A stretch of DNA of 10,224 nt from Spirochaetaceae bacterium (GTDB lineage Bacteria > Spirochaetota > Spirochaetia > DSM-2461): contig JAEINM010000118.1 in NCBI GenBank assembly GCA_016342385.1, forward strand, positions 1 through 10,224, in the 5' to 3' direction. The notes under the pieces are model-generated. The model was given only the letters and a program-made list of their open reading frames with translations. It searched no databases and had not been told where the DNA came from. This document shows positions 7,329 to 10,224 of this stretch, in pieces. The position numbers and the translations under genes are program-made. Numbering within the stretch: the stretch's first letter is position 1; each line of letters begins with the position of its first letter.

Positions 7329-7363
7329 TGGGGAGCAGACCTCCTTTGTTCTACTGCTCCCCA
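7329..7363. terminator. Hairpin between convergent lipoprotein and htrA genes
   Basis: A perfect 10-bp stem pairs TGGGGAGCAG (7329-7338) with CTGCTCCCCA (7354-7363) around a 15-base loop. Neither side has a strong T run, so it is not a classic intrinsic terminator, but its place between two converging stop codons suggests it ends or protects both transcripts. Confidence 0.55.
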
Positions 7364-7372
7364 TAGTTCTAA

Positions 7373-8887
7373 TTACTTCACAAGGCCTAAGAGAAATTCT
7401 CTGCCCTCACGATAGACCCTGAAGGTTATTTCATCACTACTGCTGCTGTTAAGCTGTTCGTAAAAACCGTTGATAGTTTCAACTTTCTTATTGTTGACTT
7501 TGCTGATAATATCTCCTGCTTTCAGTCCGGCGGATTGGGACACAGATCCCTGTACTACCCCTGTAACCAGCACTCCATTTATACTATCTGCAATATTCAA
7601 TTGTTCTCTTGCTTCATCATTCAATCTGTTGACCGCCAGTCCCGGCCAGAGGTCATGATTGCCCTGTACCGATTCCTCATCCTGCCGTTCCTCAAGTTTA
7701 ATGGAGAGTTCCATTTCTCTACCATTGCGGATAAGCTTCATGGTCACGGTTTCTCCCGGTGCTTTATTGCCGATCAGGTTTCTCAGGTGGTCACTGTCTT
7801 TTACATCAAAAGTATTGACATTGATAATAAAGTCTCCCGGAAGCAGTCCGCTTTTGGCTGCGGGGGAATCCCTGAAAAGATTCAGGACAAAGGATCCTGT
7901 TTTACCTTCAATTTTAAGATCCTCTCTCATTTGTGAGAATTGATCATTGACCAGATCCGAAATGGATACACCGAGCCATCCATACTCTATGCGTCCTTTC
8001 TCAATAAAAGAACTAATGGCATTTTTTACCTTATTCACCGGTATGGCAAAGCCTATACCGTCGCTACCGCCGGTCCTGGACGCGATCCAGGTATTAATTC
8101 CAATAAGCTCTCCTTCCAGGTTTACCAGTGCCCCTCCCGAATTGCCGGGATTAATGGCCGCATCAGTCTGAATATAATCGGTAAAATCCCCTATCTGACT
8201 CCCCGATTCGGCTTTCCGTCCCAGGGCGCTTATAATTCCCTGAGTAATTGTGGATTCAAATCCCAGAGGATTACCAGCGGCAAATACAATATCTCCTGAC
8301 TGGAGAAGGTCGGAATCTCCCAGTTTGATTGCCCCTATTGTCTCTTTTGATTCAAATGAGATAAGAGCCAGATCTGTCCTGGCATCGGTCCCCACCACTT
8401 CTGCTTTATACTCTCTACCATCATAGAGTTTTATACTGATTTCATCGGCATTACCTACGACATGATTGTTGGTTATAACATAATAGGTATTTCTGTCGGA
8501 CTGAATAATGACACCTGAACCAAGTCCCTCTTTTCTAAACTCTCTTTCCTGAGGTTTGTCATTATCGCCATTATTATCTCTGTCCTGATTAAAAGGGAAG
8601 GGCCAGTTATTATTGAACAGATCAAAAGGTGAAAATCTGTTTGGGGGAATCTGCTGCTTTATGACTTCAACAATATTAATTTCCACAACAGAAGGAAGAA
8701 CTTCTTTTGCCACCAGCCGGTATTGATCCTGAAGAGCGTAAAGCAGATCCCTTCCGGAATTTGTCTCTGTTGAAACGGGAACAGGACGATCAGTTTCTGC
8801 ATGAAGAGCTGTCGTACTGTCATTTACACAGGCTGTAAATAACATTCCATAAAAGAGAAAGAACATTTTAATTAGAGTATTTTTCAT
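7373..8887 (-). CDS. htrA: HtrA/DegP-type serine protease, lipoprotein form
   Basis: Envelope serine protease and chaperone that degrades misfolded exported proteins, 504 residues. The signal peptide ends in LFTAC with C20 as the lipidation site, so the enzyme is probably membrane-anchored instead of free in the periplasm. The trypsin-like domain has the full triad: H142 in TNNHVVG, D172 in RTDLAL and S250 in GNSGG. Before it, residues 83-114 form an Asn-, Asp- and Phe-rich stretch at the position of the regulatory LA loop. Two PDZ domains follow (about 301-395 and 412-500), as in DegP/DegQ, with GWLGV opening the first. The start is supported by AGGAGG (8894-8899) 6 bases upstream. The gene follows the Hsp20 pair but is separated from it by a strong terminator, so it probably has its own promoter, which I could not define. 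Confidence 0.95.
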   Translation of the reverse strand: MKNTLIKMFFLFYGMLFTACVNDSTTALHAETDRPVPVSTETNSGRDLLYALQDQYRLVAKEVLPSVVEINIVEVIKQQIPPNRFSPFDLFNNNWPFPFNQDRDNNGDNDKPQEREFRKEGLGSGVIIQSDRNTYYVITNNHVVGNADEISIKLYDGREYKAEVVGTDARTDLALISFESKETIGAIKLGDSDLLQSGDIVFAAGNPLGFESTITQGIISALGRKAESGSQIGDFTDYIQTDAAINPGNSGGALVNLEGELIGINTWIASRTGGSDGIGFAIPVNKVKNAISSFIEKGRIEYGWLGVSISDLVNDQFSQMREDLKIEGKTGSFVLNLFRDSPAAKSGLLPGDFIINVNTFDVKDSDHLRNLIGNKAPGETVTMKLIRNGREMELSIKLEERQDEESVQGNHDLWPGLAVNRLNDEAREQLNIADSINGVLVTGVVQGSVSQSAGLKAGDIISKVNNKKVETINGFYEQLNSSSSDEITFRVYREGREFLLGLVK

Positions 8888-8955
8888 ATTATGCCTCCTA
8901 TAACTTAAAAAAAAGATCTAAATAAATGGTTACAGAAGAATAAGGTGAACCAGGC

Positions 8956-8992
8956 AAAAAAAAAGTCATGGCGGTTTAAACCGCCATGACTT
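8956..8992 (-). terminator. Intrinsic terminator of the Hsp20 operon
   Basis: A perfect 30-base palindrome (8963-8992; arms AAGTCATGGCGGTTT and its complement) runs, on the minus strand, directly into nine T (8956-8964). It lies 8 bases after the stop of the second Hsp20 gene and should strongly separate that operon from htrA. Confidence 0.93.
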
Positions 8993-9000
8993 CGGCCCCT

Positions 9001-9357
9001 TTATCCGGCAGTTATCTGAATTTTTCTTGGTTTTTCCGATTCTATGACACCGAGGGATAATGTAACGATCCCGTTCTTAATAACCGCATTAATATTATTG
9101 CGGTCAATAGTGTCATCAATGGTGTATTCCTGGTGAAAGTCATTATTTCTAATCTCATGAATCATGTATTTCCCTTCTATATCTGCAGTTTCTTTTTTGC
9201 CGTCAATTATGAGAAGATCTTTATCCACTCTGATTTGGAGGTTCTCTTTTGTCACCCCCGGCATCTCAAGGTACAGGATAACCGATTCATTATCGTGGAA
9301 GATATCACATGGTGCGGGGACTCCTTTCACTTTCTGTAATTCTTTTTCATCACTCAT
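9001..9357 (-). CDS. hsp20: Small heat-shock protein, short Hsp20
   Basis: ATP-independent chaperone (alpha-crystallin family) that holds unfolding proteins in the cytoplasm. It has 118 residues, shorter than usual because the N-terminal helical arm is reduced to about 12 residues. The alpha-crystallin domain runs from about 14 to 110: ILYLEMPGVTKENLQIRV (27-44) forms the early strands, and AVIKNGIVTLSL (91-102) is the family signature with GIV in place of the usual GVL. IQI (113-115) is the C-terminal IXI motif that links dimers. GGGAGG (9367-9372) is 9 bases before the ATG, and the gap to the preceding Hsp20 gene is 17 bases, so they form one operon. The weak N-terminal arm suggests it may work in mixed assemblies with its neighbour, as IbpA and IbpB do; this is inference. 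Confidence 0.9.
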   Translation of the reverse strand: MSDEKELQKVKGVPAPCDIFHDNESVILYLEMPGVTKENLQIRVDKDLLIIDGKKETADIEGKYMIHEIRNNDFHQEYTIDDTIDRNNINAVIKNGIVTLSLGVIESEKPRKIQITAG

Positions 9358-9374
9358 CTCTTTATCCTCCCTTT

Positions 9375-9836
9375 CTATTCTTTGATTTCTACAGTTATCT
9401 GTTTGGGCTTTGAATCTTCTTTTTTCGGTAGCACGACCTGAAGAATCCCGTTTTTAAGTTGTGCGGAAATCTTCTCGCTATCTACAGTCTGAGGTAGAGC
9501 AAGAGTTCTCTGAAAACTGCCGGTCCAGCTTTCTTTTTTATAATACTTTCCTTTTTTTTGCTCTTCTTCTGTTTTTTTTGTCCCTTTTAAGGTCAGTACG
9601 TTGGAAGCAATAGATACATCTATATCCTTCTCTTCCAGGCCGGGTAGTTCACAGGTTACAGTGAAATCATCCTCTCCTTCAATAAAATCTATTGCTGGAG
9701 TAACACTGCGATCGAATAGTCCTGTTGTCACTGGTAGCCGGTCATTTCTAAACAGTTCGTTGATCTCATCCTGTAGAGTCCTCATTTCTGTCCATGGATC
9801 GTAAAGATTTCTGTTTTTCCATTTCACTAATGCCAT
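9375..9836 (-). CDS. hsp20: Small heat-shock protein, Hsp20 family
   Basis: Cytoplasmic alpha-crystallin chaperone of 153 residues, typical of bacterial class A Hsp20. The N-terminal arm contains DPWTEMRTLQDEINELF (14-30), the usual amphipathic segment. The alpha-crystallin domain (about 45-150) includes TCELPGLEEKDIDVSI (61-76) and the signature AQLKNGILQVVLP (125-137). ITV (147-149) serves as the C-terminal IXI-type motif. The frame is open for 61 more codons upstream, but that part is AT-rich and unlike Hsp20; GGAGGT (9843-9848) 6 bases before the ATG at 9836 fixes the start. Codons 86-88 and 93-95 contain two runs of eight A on the coding strand. It is the first gene of the Hsp20 pair, with a long upstream region that carries dyads and a perfect TATAAT. 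Confidence 0.93.
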   Translation of the reverse strand: MALVKWKNRNLYDPWTEMRTLQDEINELFRNDRLPVTTGLFDRSVTPAIDFIEGEDDFTVTCELPGLEEKDIDVSIASNVLTLKGTKKTEEEQKKGKYYKKESWTGSFQRTLALPQTVDSEKISAQLKNGILQVVLPKKEDSKPKQITVEIKE

Positions 9837-9842
9837 AACAGC

Positions 9843-9848
9843 ACCTCC
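9843..9848 (-). promoter_or_regulatory. Ribosome-binding site that fixes the first Hsp20 start
   Basis: GGAGGT on the minus strand lies 6 bases before the ATG at 9836. It rules out longer in-frame starts up to 10019. Confidence 0.85.
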
Positions 9849-9930
9849 ATAAATATATTTTCTAATAATAAATATGCAAATTTTGTGCCGGATTTTAGGG
9901 CATAAGATTGTTGTTATTGTCCTTTTTACC

Positions 9931-9936
9931 ATTATA
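9931..9936 (-). promoter_or_regulatory. Candidate -10 of the Hsp20 operon
   Basis: A perfect TATAAT on the minus strand, 94 bases before the first Hsp20 ATG. No good -35 lies 16-18 bases upstream, so an activator or a different element may be needed. No CIRCE element and no sigma-32-like promoter were seen. Confidence 0.35.
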
Positions 9937-10003
9937 GCCATGTCTATTGATTTCTTATCTGATGAAAAAGGGAACAGTGATTTTTTATGATTTTTTTTCA
10001 TTA

Positions 10004-10071
10004 TGTCATTTTGACACAATCAAATTCTGACGAAATAATGCTCTGTGTAATTTTTACACAATTTACACAAT
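10004..10071. promoter_or_regulatory. Dyads and tandem half-sites upstream of the Hsp20 operon
   Basis: Two perfect dyads share a TTT centre: TGTCA-TTT-TGACA (10004-10016) and TGTGTAA-TTT-TTACACA (10044-10060). Their centres are 42 bases apart, about four helical turns. TTACACAAT is also repeated head to tail at 10054-10062 and 10063-10071. The pattern suggests a regulator binding site; the regulator is unknown. Confidence 0.4.
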
Positions 10072-10224
10072 GAATCCTTTTTTCTTTTCATTTTGTACAT
10101 AATGAAGAAGAATATTATCAGTCTCTGAAAGCCTTCGGCAGGTTTCTCTGGCAATATTCAATATAATTTTAGAAAATAATTCCAGATTGGTCTTATAGAG
10201 TTCATGGAGAGATTTTCCTGATAG
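10063..10224 (-). CDS. C-terminus of a cyclic-nucleotide-binding-domain protein, partial
   Basis: The last 53 codons of a gene entering from the right edge, ending in TAA at 10063-10065. The peptide includes HELYKTNLELFSKIILNIAR (7-26) then ETCRRLSETDNILLHYV (27-43). This matches the C-terminal helices of cNMP-binding (Crp-like) domains, where 'P..f...l.nia..l..rLr..d..l' recurs. Only about ten charged residues follow, so there is no DNA-binding helix-turn-helix after the domain, unlike Crp or Fnr. It could be a stand-alone cNMP domain or the tail of a larger protein. It lies 226 bases before the first Hsp20 gene on the same strand. The ligand and role cannot be judged from this fragment. Confidence 0.62.
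   Translation of the reverse strand, partial: LSGKSLHELYKTNLELFSKIILNIARETCRRLSETDNILLHYVQNEKKKGFIV

Noticed and set aside
7470..8299. Several open frames on the plus strand opposite htrA
   Set aside because: They mirror a strongly conserved protease gene on the other strand and show no family features or ribosome-binding sites.
9837..10019. Open frame extending the first Hsp20 protein by 61 residues
   Set aside because: The extension is AT-rich, lacks Hsp20 similarity, and a perfect GGAGGT sits before the internal ATG at 9836.

Overview
The window is about 40% GC and reads as ordinary, gene-dense bacterial chromosome. Two lipoproteins (an SH3-like protein and an HtrA protease that carries a lipobox), a BvgS-like hybrid kinase and a leader peptide with a relaxed lipobox suggest a free-living or environmental spirochaete. 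This is an inference from protein style only; no rRNA or other marker gene is present, and a deltaproteobacterium-like host is not excluded. There are no tRNAs, CRISPR arrays, insertion sequences or phage genes.

Layout. Positions 1-3155 (+) hold a two-gene signalling operon: the 3' part of a membrane hybrid histidine kinase with a periplasmic solute-binding domain, then a receiver-kinase fusion whose ribosome-binding site lies inside the end of the first gene. Positions 3289-4205 (+) hold a CxxCxxCC (YkgJ-type) protein and a small coiled-coil protein. Positions 4262-5374 (-) hold DNA polymerase IV (dinB). Positions 5680-7266 (+) hold a 528-residue lipoprotein built from an internal duplication of SH3-like modules. 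It converges on an HtrA/DegP-type protease lipoprotein (7373-8887, -) across a strong hairpin. Positions 9001-9836 (-) hold a two-gene small heat-shock protein operon closed by a textbook terminator. The far right end (10063-10224, -) is the C-terminus of a cyclic-nucleotide-binding-domain protein.

How the genes fit together. The right third is a proteostasis block: two Hsp20 holdases in the cytoplasm, then an envelope protease/chaperone, all on the minus strand, with a long AT-rich region carrying dyads upstream of the Hsp20 pair. The left third is a phosphorelay pair with no DNA-binding output domain, so its output partner must be encoded elsewhere.

The most noteworthy signals are regulatory. 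Two genes without a Shine-Dalgarno sequence (the YkgJ-type gene and dinB) each have a promoter -10 hexamer ending exactly six bases before a start codon, which predicts leaderless mRNAs. A run of nine G inside the receiver-kinase gene would switch off its ATPase domain on slippage in either direction. The Hsp20 operon has paired dyads upstream and a possible temperature-sensitive leader. No wholly new multi-gene system was recognised.
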